Assembly (NCBI GenBank): GCA_039583875.1
Contig: CM077152.1
Coordinates: 20,001,538-20,065,537 of the forward strand
DNA: 64,000 nucleotides
Direction of reading: 5' to 3'
Source of the DNA: Platanthera guangdongensis
Taxonomy: Eukaryota; Streptophyta; Magnoliopsida; Asparagales; Orchidaceae
The notes beneath the pieces were generated by a model. That model was not told the DNA's origin, searched no databases, and saw nothing but the letters and a program-made list of their open reading frames with translations. Positions 9,691-22,009 of the stretch are shown here, in pieces. Both the position numbers and the translations under genes were made by a program. Numbering within the stretch: position 1 is the first letter of the stretch; the number at the start of each line of letters is the position of its first letter.

Positions 9691-9900
9691 CGACAGACCG
9701 CCTCTCGTCATAATTATTGAATGAGAGAGATAAAAGACACTGGGTTCGAAAGGTGATAGGTCACCTCTTATAGAGCCAATTTTTTTCTTGCTACAGTAGA
9801 GAGTTTTACACTCTGGATGCTTTAGAAACTTTGAGTCTTGCTTTGAGGTGGGAGCAGCTTGTTGCACTCGTTCTGCTGTTTGGGGCTTGGAAGTTCAGGT
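9690..9900 (-). repeat. LTR-like repeat remnant interrupted by the copia element
   Basis: GGCGACAGACCGCC and GGTGATAGGTCACCTCTTATAGAGCC-type sequence resemble 26275-26360 (GACGACAGACCGCC, GGTGACAAGTCACCGCTC) and, more weakly, 20700-20760. The sequence continues on the other side of the copia insertion from 18332. Confidence 0.35.
9896..9900. repeat. Target-site duplication CAGGT, left
   Basis: CAGGT directly precedes the 5' LTR and is repeated at 18332-18336 directly after the 3' LTR. Confidence 0.9.
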
Positions 9901-10758
9901 TGTTGGAAATTTCCCCGTTAAGTGGACTCGATTCATCGAGACGTCTCGTTAGAGTTGTACGCGCATGTTTGGTCTATTTGGACTCTTAAGAGCGTGAGTT
10001 ATTTTAGTCGCGCGAACGGTCGAAACCTGTGATAGGTGGGCCAGATCGTCTCGTAACTTCAGTCGCGAACTCGGTCTCACCCTAGGCACAAGATTTGGCA
10101 TATGGTTTGGCATAATATAAAATCTGATTTAATTTCATGAGTTACAATTTCTTCATTTAGTATGGAATAAATGAGATTTATTCTCATATAATTTTGTAAC
10201 TCCTAAATGGTTGTCCTATTAAAACCTAATTGGATTTTATGCCATAAATAATTGTTATTCATTCTATGCCAATCGTGAACTAGAGGTGAAAAAAACCGGA
10301 TTCATTCTCCATCCTCATTGTCAAACCGTTGGCTTAGGGCAAGAGCCCACCGATCTTCTACTCCGGCGTCCTTCAGCGGTCGGCGAGATCCAGAAGAAGC
10401 CCGCTTCCTTGGCAGCCGGTGAATCTCGCTCAGTTTTGGTACACCATCACCGATCGGCTTTTGGGAGAGCAGTTCGTCGGAGCCTTGCAGATCCATCGCC
10501 GGGGCCGGAAGAACGTCGGAGGCGTTAAAGGACTGTCGGCGTCCAGATCTAGATCTTCGATCCAGTGCAAGAAAAGGGATCGGGCTTAAGAGAAAGAGTT
10601 TTTCTCTTTCCATTAGGCCTTGCAAACAGGATTCAGCACTCCTCTGGATCGTTCTCACTTCTCCAGATTTACACAAAAGCTGAAAATCATCCAGATCTTA
10701 ACAGCAAGGATAAATCCTAAAGCTTAATAATCATATATGTGGTCGTTCTGTGGTCATA

Positions 10759-10843
<85 letters not shown>

Positions 10844-11483
10844 TATGCAACGTTTAGATGATCAGACCTAACTCTTATGTATATGAATTTTTTTTCTCTA
10901 TCAGTTAGTTCCATATGAAACTGTAACTCAATAGAGATCATCAGATCATGATTAAGAGCTTTGTCTAACTTCCATGTCGATATTAGGCAGATCTGAATAT
11001 TTATATCTAACATATTGTTTCGCTTTCATTGCCACCGTATAACCACTGCTTCAAATCTCAGGAAGTGGACAAAGCTAACCTAATGGTTTTTCTTTTTATT
11101 GTGTGTGCTGATTTTATCTAATTGCAGAAAACAAAGTCTCGAATAATCTTGGCTGAATATTGAATGTTAGTGGGATCCGCCAACGTCGCGGAATTCATAA
11201 GGAACAAGACGTCACAATTGTTGCGCATTTCCGCAATCATGAAGAACGAGCAAGAATCCAAAAGCGGTATAAATTAATTTCCGCAATTGAGTAACCGTTT
11301 GTTTAAGCTCATTTTATTTTTGTGTTCTCAATTTTAGGAAAATAATTTTGTTATAATACTCCAATAGGAGATTGTTAGTGTTTGGTTATATCGTTCCTAT
11401 GCGTTTATGTGTCGCTGCATTTATTAGAGAAATTGATAATATCATTTGTCGTAGCGATACATACACCATTAAATTTCATATCA
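9901..11483 (+). repeat. 5' LTR of the copia element (1583 bp)
   Basis: It starts TGTTGG and ends ATCA. It contains a GC-richer block (10300-10560) and an expanded (AT)n tract at 10762-10840. It matches the 3' LTR 16811-18331 nearly base for base apart from that tract. Confidence 0.95.
10762..10840. repeat. (AT)n microsatellite inside the 5' LTR
   Basis: About 79 bp of pure AT repeat. The matching tract in the 3' LTR (17672-17688) is 62 bp shorter. Confidence 0.95.
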
Positions 11484-11485
11484 GT

Positions 11486-11500
11486 TGGTATCAGAGCCAG
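11486..11500 (+). other. Primer-binding site, initiator tRNA-Met
   Basis: TGGTATCAGAGCCAG lies two bases after the LTR end and is complementary to the 3' end of plant initiator tRNA-Met, the usual copia primer. Confidence 0.9.
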
Positions 11501-12167
11501 GTTAACCTAAACCTATTAGTCTCCTTAATAATTTGGAGTTTATTTTTCTACTAAAGAACACTATTTTCAAAAACCCATTAAGTATTTTGGGAGAAACAAA
11601 TCTGGGATTGATATTCAAAAGTGCTTTTCATAAATCAATTCCCGACAAAAGTTGTGTTTTCTTTAAGACGATTGATTGCTCATACGTCATTAAGATAAGA
11701 AACACAATATTAATTTAGGGCAATATTCAGATATCCCGGTGTGAAAGGGTCACGTGGATTGATAAGAACTGTAGCCGCCAAAGTGGCCTTTTCGAGTCGA
11801 TTTGTGAGATTACGGTTTCACATGTTTTAGGGAGTTCTCTGAGACTAGTGCGCAATCATTCACCCAAAGGTGGTGCTTGCGCGATAGGTTCAGAGGGTTA
11901 CACAAGGACATTTGGACGGTAGTGCAGGACTCTAGTAAGCTATTCACCCAAAGGTGGTAGTTCTACGAAAAGCTCAAGCGTAATTGTTGCTCGTTCTTGT
12001 GTGGAGAATTACTAATTGCGTGGCACGTAGTCTGCCCAAAGGTGTTGCGTGTTGACGCGCTAGGATTCTCCGCCTAGTGTGCTGTTTAGGGTTTTATAGC
12101 CACTGTTGCCCTATCGTCACTGATTTTCTTTTCTCTCTTTTCAGTCACCTTTACAGTCCACAACAAT
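11501..12167 (+). other. Untranslated leader of the copia element
   Basis: 667 bp between the primer site and the gag-pol start without a significant frame. It contains recurring ATTCACCCAAAGGTGGT-like phrases (11860, 11940 and weaker at 12030), possibly packaging or structural RNA elements; that role is inferred only. Confidence 0.6.
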
Positions 12168-15100
12168 ATGACGACTATTGAAAAACTCACTGGATCGAAT
12201 TTTAAAAAGTGGAAGTCTGATATCATGTTTGCCCTTGAGATGACGGACATAGAAATGGCCATGAATACCAACCAGCCTGCAGCCCTCACAGCGACTAGCA
12301 CTCAAGCTGAGAAAGATCATTATGGTGCATGGAACAAGTCGAACAAAATCTGCTTGTTGACTATGAAGCGTTCCATTCCGGAGCACCTGCTGAGTGGTCT
12401 TCCAGACACGACCGTCGCCAGGGATTTTCTGACAGCCGTTGGGCAGAGATATAAGGTGTCTTCCAATGCTGAGATTGGAACTCTAATTCAGGACCTCTTC
12501 TCCATGAGGTATTCGGGAGGAGGCGGAGTTCGTGACTACATTCTGAAGATGGTCTACTATCAGACAAAACTGCAGGAGATGGAGATTACTCTCCCTGAAG
12601 CCTTGATAGTGCATCAAGCACTAAATACACTTCCTGCGGAGTTCAGCATTTTGAAGACTACCTACAGTTCCCAGGATGAGGCGTGGAAGATAAATGATCT
12701 CATCACTCGTTGCGTCGCTGAGGAGGAGAAACTGAAGAAGGAAAAGACGAACACTGCGTTACTCGTCGTCAAAACCCCATTCAAGAAGAAGAAGAATTTC
12801 AAAGCTCCCTCTAAAGCTCAGGATGGACAAGCTTCAGGAAGCAAGGACACTGGTGGAAAGAAGCCTCTTACCTGCTTCTTTTGTAAGAAGAAGGGGCACG
12901 TGAAGCACGAGTGCCTGAAATTTAAAGCCTGGATGGATAAACGTGGATTTGCGCCTAAAGGTAACTCTTTAGCCTTTGTCCTTTGTGAATCCAATTTAAT
13001 TGAAGCCTCATCTAGTTCTTGGTGGCTCGATAGTGGAGCAACTAATCATGTTACTTACACACTGCAGGGGTTCATCAAAAGGAGGAGGCCAAACAAGGGT
13101 GAGTGCAGACTCACGGTTGGCAACAATGCAGAGGTGGAGGTGGAGTTCATCGGGGACATTTGTTTGGTCCTTGATTCTGGATATCAACTTTTATTAAAAG
13201 ACATATTTTATATTCCTTCGTTTAGAAGGAACTTGATTTCTGTTTCAGCATTAGATAGACTTAATTATGGTTTTAATATTTCTGGTGGTTTAATTAAGCT
13301 ATTTCATGAATCTCAGTTTATTGGCCAATATTCACTATCTAATGGTTTATATAGAATATGTCTAGCACCTGTTGATTTTTATGCCACCTCATATAATATA
13401 GAGAATGTTGCTAGTAAAAGACCTCTCATTAAGGAGCAATCCTCCATGCTGTGGCATAAAAGGTTAGGTCATATCTCTAGGGAAAGAGTAGAAAGATTAA
13501 TTAAGGAAAACATTCTCCCTACTCTAGACTTCAGTTACCTAGAGACATGTGTGGACTGCTATAGAGGTAAGATGACCAATATTAAGAAGAAGGGCTCAAC
13601 TCGTAGTTCAAGTGTGTTAGAGGTTATTCATGCGGAGATCAGTGGTCCTTATTCCACTACCCTCTGTAGGAACACCTATTTTATTACATTCATTGATGAC
13701 TACTCCCGTTTTGGCTATTTGTACTTAATTAAGGAGAAGTCTGAATCTCTTGAAAAGTTCAAGATTTTCAAGACTGAAGTTGAGAAACAAATAGGGAAAG
13801 ACATCAAGATTGTTAGGTCTGACAGAGGTGGCGAGTATTTTGGTAGACATGATGCCTCCGGGCAACATAAAGGTCCGTTTGCCAGATACTTGGAGAGCTG
13901 TGGCATTGTTGCCCAGTACTCCATGCCGGGTAGTCCTGAGCAGAATGGTGTGGCTGAAAGGCGTAATCGCACCCTTAAGGAGATGATGAGGAGCATGATG
14001 AGTAGAACGAATCTTCCTGAATTTTTGTGGGGTGAGGCGCTTAAGACTGCAGTGTATATCCTTAATAGAGTCCCGTCTAAGTCAGTACCTAAAACCCCTT
14101 TTGAGTTGTGGACCGGTAGACGACCCAGCCTTAATCATTTGCATGTCTGGGGTTGTCCTGCAGAAGTCCGTTTGTACAACCCATCAGAAAGTAAGATTGC
14201 CTCTAGGTCATGTCGTTGCTATTTCATTGGCTACCCAGATCACTCCAAGGGTTTTAAGTTCTATTCCCCTTTAGGAGGACCCAGAATTGTGGAGTCACAA
14301 ACAGCTAAATTTTTAGAATGAGATGTCGCTGATGAACCTAGTTGCTCTCGTCCTATTAGTGAAGTTGAGGAAGTTGTGCCCATTAATTTATCTGTGCCCT
14401 TGATAAGAGATCCTGCGGTGCCTGAACCCGTGACGGAACAAGTGGAGGATGTGGAAGCGGTCTTACCACCGATTTCAGTTGAGATTCCTCCTCATGTCTA
14501 GGAGGTTCATCCACCCGCTAGGAGATCTATTAGGCAGAGAAGGCCTGCAATTTCCTCAGACTATGAAGTCTATTTAGGAGAGAGTGATTATGATATTGGT
14601 CAAGTGATTGACCCAGTGACATTTAATGAAGCTGTGTCTGGACCTCAAGTTGATCTGTGGTGGGATGCGATGAAAGATGAGATGGAGTCTATGAAGCTGA
14701 ATAAGGTTTGGGAGTTGGTTGAGTTACCCAAAGGCTGTAAGCCCATTGGTTCTAAATGGGTGTTTAAGACCAAGAAGGACTCTAAAGGAAAGGTCGAGCG
14801 GTTTAAAGCTAGACTGGTAGCCAAGGGATTTACGCAGAGAGAAGGAATCGATTATCACGAGACCTTTTCTCCTGTTTCCTCTAAAGACTCTTTCAGAGTG
14901 ATAATGACATTAATAGCTCATTATGATTTGGAGCTACACCAGATGGATGTAAAGACCGCATTCCTGAATGACGATCTTGCCGAGGAGGTCTATATGGTGC
15001 AGCCTGAGGGGTTCAAGTCTGGTCATTCCGACCAACTTGTATGTAAGCTTAACAAATCCCTATATGGTCTGAAGCAAGCTTCTAGACAGTGGTATTTGAA

Positions 15101-16193
15101 ATTCGATGAGGTAGTTACTTCTTTTGGTTTTGTAGAAAATAAGGTAGACCGTTGCATATATCTCAAGATCAGTGGGAGCAGATTCATCTTCTTAATTCTT
15201 TATGTAGATGACATCTTGCTTGCGAGCAGTGATTTGACATTACTGCATGAATCTAAGCAATTTCTGTCAAAATACTTTGATATGAAAGATCTTGGAGAAG
15301 CATCCTTCGTTCTAGGAATTGAGATCATTAGGGAACGATCTCACCATACATTGGCACTCTCTCAGAAAGCCTACATCGAGCGTGTACTTGAGAGATTTAG
15401 CATGCTCGATTGTAAGCCTGGTGAAGTACCTGTGCTTAAAGGTGATAAGCTCAGCTTATCACAATGTCCCAGGAACGACATAGAGAGAGAGCGCATGAAG
15501 GATATACCTTATGCTAGTGCGGTAGGCAGCTTAATGTATGCCCAAGTCTGTACCAGACCGGACATTGCCTTCGCGGTGGGACTTTTAGGCAGATATCAGT
15601 CGAACCCAGGACATGATCATTGGGTAGCTGCTAAGAAAGTCCTAAGGCATTTAAAGGGAACTAAGGATGTAAAGTTAGTCTACCATAGAGTTCAAAACCT
15701 TGAGTTAGTGGGGTATACAGATTCTGATTTTGCCGGGTGTGAGGATGATAGAAAGTCTACTTCAGGTTATATATTTAAGTTTGCTGGTGGGGCCATTTCG
15801 TGGAGGAGTGTCAAACAAACACTCATCACTTCATCCACAATGCATGCAGAGTTTGTCGCTCTCTTTGGAGCTTCGACTCACACAGTGTGGCTTAAGAATT
15901 TTGTAACAGAGTTAAAGGTTGTCGATTCTATAGCTGGACCCATCCGGATGTACTGTGATAACATTTCTGCAGTTATGTTCTCGATGAACAATAAAAGTAT
16001 CACAGGGTCCAAACATATGGAAATTAAATTCTTGACCGTTAAGGAATTGGTCAAGAAGGGTGACATTTTAGTGGAGCATTTAGGGACAGATGACATGTTG
16101 GCCGATCCACTTACTAAAGGACTCCGCCCTAACGTGTTTCAGAAACATGTTATTAATATGGGGCTTAAAGAGTCGTTCGATGTGCTTGATTAG
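12168..16193 (+). pseudogene. Copia gag-pol polyprotein with two in-frame stops
   Basis: One reading frame of 1341 codons, broken by TGA at 14319-14321 and TAG at 14499-14501. In order: Gag with zinc knuckle [14 protein letters not shown] (about residue 235); protease DSGATNH (about 285); pre-integrase HKRLGH and CVDC (about 430-460); integrase D-D-E residues in [14 protein letters not shown] and NGVAERR (about 508-593); reverse transcriptase with YGLKQASRQWY and YVDDIL (about 1011); RNase H with YTDSDFAG, DDRKSTSGY and ADPLTKG. The stops both lie in the low-complexity linker between integrase and reverse transcriptase; all catalytic motifs look intact. Start ATG at 12168 follows the leader and gives a copia-like Gag N-terminus. 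Lineage within copia is not assigned. Readthrough of two stops is possible but unlikely. Confidence 0.93.
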
Positions 16194-16795
16194 TGGGAGG
16201 CTTCATGAAGCTCCAATTCAGTTATCTGTCGTTTGGTTTGCACTTTATTTAATTCATTAATAATTGAAGTATATTGATTCAACAATATTATTAAATTTAA
16301 ATATTTGTTGAATTTGTGTGATACGTCACACTTCATACAAAGTCTCATGACTTGTGTCAGTCGGAGCATAAGGCCTAGGGCACTTCATTTGAATTATGAC
16401 CTGCAGTATGTCTTTTGACGCATGAATTTTGAAACCTTAAGTTTAGACATACTTGTTCTTTTGAACACTTAAGAACTTCTCGCAGCATGGTTTAGTGCAT
16501 TCATCTGAGAAGTTTGGTTGACCACCACATTAGAACAACTTTTATGTGCACAATTTTAGCATGTTGTTCTATGTTTTATTTGACCGCGCTTTGTCCATGT
16601 CGGTTGAGTCCGTAAGCTGCTGTGACCATGGAAGGTCCCGTATCGCTCAATGATGCGGTTGCCGTCATGATTTGGAGTGAAGGATTTGATTGGACCGGAT
16701 TGACGTGAGAGTGGACTTGATGTCGCGTTCGCTAATTGGTACCCTTAAGTTTAGTGAATATTTTATCGGAATGTCATAAATTACGATGAATACAA
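16194..16795 (+). other. 3' untranslated region of the copia element
   Basis: About 600 bp after the RNase H stop with no coding frame, leading to the purine tract. Confidence 0.7.
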
Positions 16796-16810
16796 GTCCA
16801 AGTGGGAGAA
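16796..16810 (+). other. Polypurine tract
   Basis: AAGTGGGAGAA directly precedes the 3' LTR, the expected start of plus-strand synthesis. Confidence 0.75.
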
Positions 16811-18331
16811 TGTTGGAAATTTCCCCGTTAAGTGGACTCGATTCATCGAGACGTCTCGTTAAAGTTGTACGCGCATGTTTGGTCTATTTGGACTCTTACG
16901 AGCGTGAGTTATTTTAGTCGCGCGAACGGTCGAAACCTGTGATAGGTGGGCCAGATCGTCTCGTAACTTCAGTCGCGAACTCGGTCTCACCCTAGGCACA
17001 AGATTTGGCATATGGTTTGGCATAATATAAAATCTGATTTAATTTCATGAGTTACAATTTCTTCATTTAGTATGGAATAAATGAGATTTATTCTCATATA
17101 ATTTTGTAACTCCTAAATGGTTGTCCTATTAAAACCTAATTGGATTTTATGCCATAAATAATTGTTATTCATTCTATGCCAATCGTGAACTAGAGGTGAA
17201 AAAAACCGGATTCATTCTCCATCCTCATTGTCAAACCGTTGGCTTAGGGCAAGAGCCCACCGATCTTATACTCCGGCGTCCTTCAGCGGTCGGCGAGATC
17301 CAGAAGAAGCCCGCTTCCTTGGCAGCCGGTGAATCTCGCTCAGTTTTGGTACACCATCACCGATCGGCTTTTGGGAGAGCAGTTCGTCGGAGCCTTGCAG
17401 ATCCATCGCCGGGGCCGGAAGAACGTCGGAGGCGTTAAAGGACTGTCGGCGTCCCGATCTAGATCTTCGATCCAGTGCAAGAAAAGGGATCGGGCTTAAG
17501 AGAAATAGTTTTTCTCTTTCCATTAGGCCTTGCAAACAGGATTCAGCACTCCTCTGGATCGTTCTCACTTCTCCAGATTTACACAAAAGCTGAAAATCAT
17601 CCAGATCTTAACAACAAGGGTAAATCCTAAAGCTTAATAATCATATATGTGGTCGTTCTGTGGTCATAATACATATATATATATATATTCATATGCAACG
17701 TTTAGATGATCAGACCTAACTCTTATGTATATGAATTTTTTTTCTCTATCAGTTAGTTCCATATGAAACTGTAACTCAATAGAGATCATCAGATCATGAT
17801 TAAGAGCTTTGTCTAACTTCCATGTCGATATTAGGCAGATCTGAATATTTATATCTAACATATTGTTTCGCTTTCATTGCCACCGTATAACCACTGCTTC
17901 AAATCTCAGGAAGTGGACAAAGCTAACCTAATGGTTTTTCTTTTTATTGTGTGTGCTGATTTTATCTAATTGCAGAAAACAAAGTCTCGAATAATCTTGG
18001 CTGAATATTGAATGTTAGTGGGATCCGCCAACGTCGCGGAATTCATAAGGAACAAGACGTCACAATTGTTGCGCATTTCCGCAATCATGAAGAACGAGCA
18101 AGAATCCAAAAGCGGTATAAATTAATTTCCGCAATTGAGTAACCGTTTGTTTAAGCTCATTTTATTTTTGTGTTCTCAATTTTAGGAAAATAATTTTGTT
18201 ATAATACTCCAATAGGAGATTGTTAGTGTTTGGTTATATCGTTCTTATGCGTTTATGTGTCGCTGCATTTATTAGAGAAATTGATAATATCATTTGTCGT
18301 AGCGATACATACACCATTAAATTTCATATCA
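16811..18331 (+). repeat. 3' LTR of the copia element (1521 bp)
   Basis: Colinear with the 5' LTR with about 8 substitutions and a shorter AT tract. It ends ATCA and is followed by the TSD CAGGT. Confidence 0.95.
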
Positions 18332-18336
18332 CAGGT
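18332..18336. repeat. Target-site duplication CAGGT, right
   Basis: Matches 9896-9900. Confidence 0.9.
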
Positions 18337-18835
18337 GGCGTGCTTTGTGCGCCTTGTTCTCTATGATTTGTCTCCAGTTGAGCTTAAAGGAGATTGGAGT
18401 GGTTGACTTGTAGCCGACGGGTAAGCTTGTTGCTGAGTTGAGGGCGTCAAGAGTACTAAGCGTGGTGTACGTTCGACTGTAGTTGAGCGGACTTTGGAGG
18501 GCTCTGAAGTTGGTATTGTCAACTGTTGGCGGTGCGGGGTACATAAACTTCAGGGAGCTCTGGTGGGCTTGGTCTGTTCACACTGATGAAGCCCGCGGTG
18601 GGCACAGTCTCCATACGAACGACTGATGGGTGAAGGCAGTTGTTGGCCCTCTTGCGGTCTTCGAAGTGCTTATTGTACCTTGCAGGAGGATTCAACGGTT
18701 GAGACTAACTTCGACGAATTAGACAGTCTCCAACTAACTAGATGGAGCGCTAGCAGGAGCGATCTGAAAAGTGGACCGCGCGACGACACACTTGAAACGA
18801 CGGGCATACTAAAGAATTCACACAAGGAGGAATGT
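18337..18835 (-). repeat. Continuation of the repeat interrupted at 9900
   Basis: Unique-looking GC-moderate sequence continuous with 9690-9900 across the copia insertion. No coding region is recognised; it is probably the rest of an old LTR-like repeat. Confidence 0.3.
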
Positions 18836-18839
18836 GTGC

Positions 18840-19240
18840 ACAATAGGACACGCACACGCTAGAGAGGTGCGTGCAAAGGGGGAGCGTGTGCAAGGACGAA
18901 CGAGCGTACAAAGAGGGTGCACACGTTGGAGGAGATGCGCACGCAAGGGGGAGCACGCGCAAGGAGGAATGGGCGCACAAAAGAGCGTGCACACGTTAGA
19001 GGAGAGGCACGTGTAAGGACGAAAAAGCGCATGAAGAGGTGTGCACACATTGGAGGAGAGACGCACGCACGGGGGAGCGCGCACAAGGAGAAACAGACGA
19101 ACGAAGAGGTGTGCACACGTTGGAGAGGCGCGCACAAGGGGGAGCGTGCGCATGGAGGAATGGACGCACGAAGGGACGAGCGTGCGTTGGAGGAAAGGTT
19201 TGTGCAGGGGGAGCGGGCCCAAGGAGAAATTAAAGATCAG
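18840..19240. repeat. Minisatellite of about 70 bp around GTGCACACGTTGGAGGAG
   Basis: GTGCACACGTT(G/A)GAGG occurs at about 18917, 18987, 19041 and 19111 (70, 54 and 70 bp apart), separated by GGGGGAGCGCGCACAAGGAG-type sequence. Frames over it are Arg/Ala-rich artefacts. Confidence 0.7.
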
Positions 19241-19671
19241 AGGAAATGGGGGATACATTAGCCCTTGTAAGGAAATTAAAAAGTGCTGCTATGATCCAAA
19301 TCCTATGAGGGCTTATTTTCTGTCTATAATAACCAGAGTCTATAGAAGAATGATCAAGCTATGGAGCCAAGGTTGATTAACAATCAATAAAGCATGTAGA
19401 GCAAGAACAACAATAAAACCTTTTCAACCTTTCTATGTATTATGTATATATGGAGATTAAAAAAACAAATAAATGAACTCATACATGCATTATTTCAGCG
19501 AGCAGTCACCGACTCACCGGGAGGTGGAGCTGCTGAATTAGGGCACGATTGGATTAGGGCACAAGATTCAGGCTCTCCCGGCAGAGGTGGAGCCCCTGAA
19601 TTGCTAGAAGCAGAGTTGTTCCTGCCTTCCTGAAGCTTGCCCGCCGGCCGCCGCTGCTGCTTGTGCGGGAC

Positions 19672-19880
19672 GACGGTCATTGGGACTGCGGGAGTGCGGG
19701 ACGCCGAGACTGCGGGAGTCCGAGACGTCGGTCACGCCGCCACGTCGGGACTGCGGGAGTGCGGGACGCCGGTCACCGGGACTACGAAAGTGCGGGACCG
19801 GGACGTCGGGACTGCGGGAGTGCGCAGTGGCGGAACTGGGGAAGGGCGGGACGCCGGGACGCCGGGACTGCGGGCAGTGA
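19672..19880. repeat. Degenerate GC-rich minisatellite (GGGACTGCGGGAGTGCGGGA)
   Basis: Repeats of CGGGACTGCGGGAGTGCGGG with CGTCGG/CGCCGG spacers, variable in period. Frames of about 100 codons over it are not gene-like. Confidence 0.7.
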
Positions 19881-20307
19881 CAGAATCGGGAATACAGATT
19901 ACCTATGGTTTTTATGCGGAAATATCGGTCGGGCACGTGCCCTACCATGCCTGACTGTAGATCCGCCCCTGATTGCACCACATGCATGGGGTGTGGCATA
20001 GCGCTCCTAAGGAGGGACCTCATCAATTATTATTATTATTATAAATAAATAATAAATATTAATTATTTAATTATAATAAAAACATCACTGATATTTTACG
20101 AAACCGTTTCTCTATTCTAAACGGCTTTGTCATCATTATTTTACCAAATTGTTTCTCAAACAGTTTCATTCTCACAACTCCAATCCCGCAGCTTCATTTG
20201 TCATAGGCGATAAAGCCGTTGTATGCAGCATTTGGCTGGCAACAACAGTAATATCCAACTGTCACGATTATTTCTAGTGCCGTGTACACTCTTCAATGCA
20301 TCTATCT

Positions 20308-20340
20308 ATTTTATTTTATTTTATTTTATTTTATTTTATC
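20308..20340. repeat. (TTTTA)n microsatellite
   Basis: About six TTTTA units. Confidence 0.85.
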
Positions 20341-20499
20341 CATACATGAGTTTCTATGCTTTATTTTATTCTACTTAATTTACACATTCTACCATAGTGC
20401 ATATAACTATATAAGATGGACAATATTGAACATTTCAAAGAACACTACAAGTTATAATGTTACACCAAATTACAAAACTCAAATTTCATTATTATATAT

Positions 20500-21100
20500 G
20501 TTGCGGGTCGTCTGATTTTTTCCCGGTCCGGAGAAATCGGACCGCCTTAATCGGAATCGGACCGGGCGCGCAGACAGTCAAAGTAAACAACATCAAATGA
20601 CAAGAGACTTTTTTGACATGAAAAACCCGGAAATGGTGAAAAACCACGTGGTTGGATCTGTGCCGAGCTAAAATCCACTAGTTTCTTGAAGATTACAAAG
20701 ATAGAGGTTTGATTTAGGAGGGCGACATGCCGCTACTCCGTTACAAGCTAGTGCAAAGTAAATAAAAATAAGGGAAAAACGGCCAAGTCCTCGGAGGCTC
20801 GATGGAAGCGCTCTGGCCTTGGAATGTTGCTGAACTCATAGAACTTTGGTTTGAGCGTTCCGACTGGAAAATTCTCTAAATCCACAAAGCTTTTGGAAAG
20901 AGCGCTGTCGCGGAGGCGGTAGACGTGGCTTGGAGCTACTTGAAACCTTAGCGCAATGAGAGAAGTAGAACGAATTTCTAAGTGGAGAATCAACCAAAGT
21001 CCACGATTTCGCCGAAAGACTTCAGAGCTATCTCTTGGCTCTGGAGCCGCCCGTCTTCAAATGAAAATTTGAATGCCCCTTTATAGTTTTATGGAGACTC
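20500..21100 (-). repeat. LTR-like repeat copy (related to 25980-26558)
   Basis: Features shared in order with 25980-26558: a CGGACC/CGGTC-rich start, GCAGACAGTCA/GCAAACAGTCA, GTGAAAAACCACGTGGTTGG versus GTGAAAACCACGCGGTCGG, and GGGCGACATGCCGC versus GACGACAGACCGCC. On the minus strand both begin near a TATA-like box (CTATAAAGG near 21085; TATATATAAGA near 26525), suggesting decayed LTRs on the minus strand. Confidence 0.4.
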
Positions 21101-21179
21101 ATGATGGTAATTGCGCCGCGGAGTAATTTGTGCTGATGAATGACGTTGCTCCGTTTCAGTCACTTGCTTGGATCCCCAA

Positions 21180-21600
21180 ATTTAGCGAAATGACGGGAGT
21201 GCCCCCCGGGCAGTTCGGGCGGTCCGAGCAAGGTGGCCGGAGGCGACGACGGTCAGGGGGTGGCAGAGGCGGAAGCGACGACGGAGGCGGCCAGAGACGG
21301 TGGTAGTTGCTGATGGCGGCGGAGACCGCCGGCACGTGGTCGCGCGTGCAGCACGCATGCAGGCCGGGTGCGTGCGCAGGTCGCGTGCCAGCGCAGGTTG
21401 CGCAGGGCGTGGCCACGTGTGCGATGGCCGCACGCGCCCGCGAGCATGCCGGGCGCAGCTACGCGGCCCTGTTGTGCGCGTGCGTGGATCCGGCTTCCTT
21501 CTTGGGGGCTTCCGGGGCTTGCGACTTCGATGCGTGTAATCGGTCTGGTAGGGCTCACATATACTCGATCCGAGTCTTGCCAGATTGACTTTCGAAATTT
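21180..21600. other. GC-rich segment, no assignable gene
   Basis: Strongly GC-rich with open frames on both strands, the usual effect of composition. No domain or motif is recognised. Confidence 0.4.
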
Positions 21601-21647
21601 CAGGTGGGACCCCATCAATATAGTGTAAATATATATGCACATAAGTT

Positions 21648-22009
21648 TTAGGCTCTGTTTGGGCGGACTTATTTTCCCGGTCAAGCGGTTACGACCGCAT
21701 GAACCAAACCTTAATTAAGATCCGGTTCATGCGGTCGTAACCGCTTGACCGGTGAAAATAAGTTCTCCCGAACGGAGCCTAAGACTCTACATGTGCGAGT
21801 TTTTTTACTGTCAGTTTGAACAAAAAAATGTCACAATCATAAAATGTATATATGACATATTGGCATGACAACTATTTTGACCACCATAAAAAAATTTATT
21901 TTTGAGCACAAACATGGATGAAATTTCTTAGGTGAGGTCGGACGTTCATGAACAACAGTTCATAACCACCGCATTCGTGACCGCCACCGTCACACCAAAC
22001 AGAGCCTAA
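21648..22009. mobile_element. MITE with TTAGGCTCTGTTTGG terminal inverted repeats
   Basis: The left terminus TTAGGCTCTGTTTGG (21648) and right terminus CCAAACAGAGCCTAA (ending 22009) are perfect inverted repeats. Inside, 21648-21782 is itself a long hairpin whose arms contain GGTCAAGCGGTTACGACCGC and its inverse, ending GGAGCCTAA. It is either one element with a duplicated terminus or one MITE inside another. The ends resemble Harbinger/Tourist-type MITEs; a target duplication could not be confirmed. Confidence 0.6.

Larger units (their letters stand above)
9901..18331 (+). mobile_element. Young, structurally complete Ty1/copia retrotransposon
   Basis: An 8431-bp element with two LTRs starting TGTTGGAAAT and ending TCATATCA, a tRNA-iMet primer-binding site, one gag-pol frame in copia order (protease, integrase, reverse transcriptase, RNase H), a purine tract before the 3' LTR and a 5-bp TSD (CAGGT). 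The LTRs differ by 62 bp in length, all explained by a TA microsatellite, and by about 8 substitutions over 1.52 kb (about 0.5%), which means recent insertion. Two in-frame stop codons split the polyprotein, so this copy is unlikely to be autonomous. Confidence 0.95.

Noticed and set aside
10717..11013. 98-codon frame with a YIYIYI run
   Set aside because: It reads through the AT microsatellite inside the LTR.
21156..21684. Overlapping Ala/Arg/Cys-rich frames on both strands
   Set aside because: GC-rich composition keeps several frames open; no motif or splice structure supports a gene.
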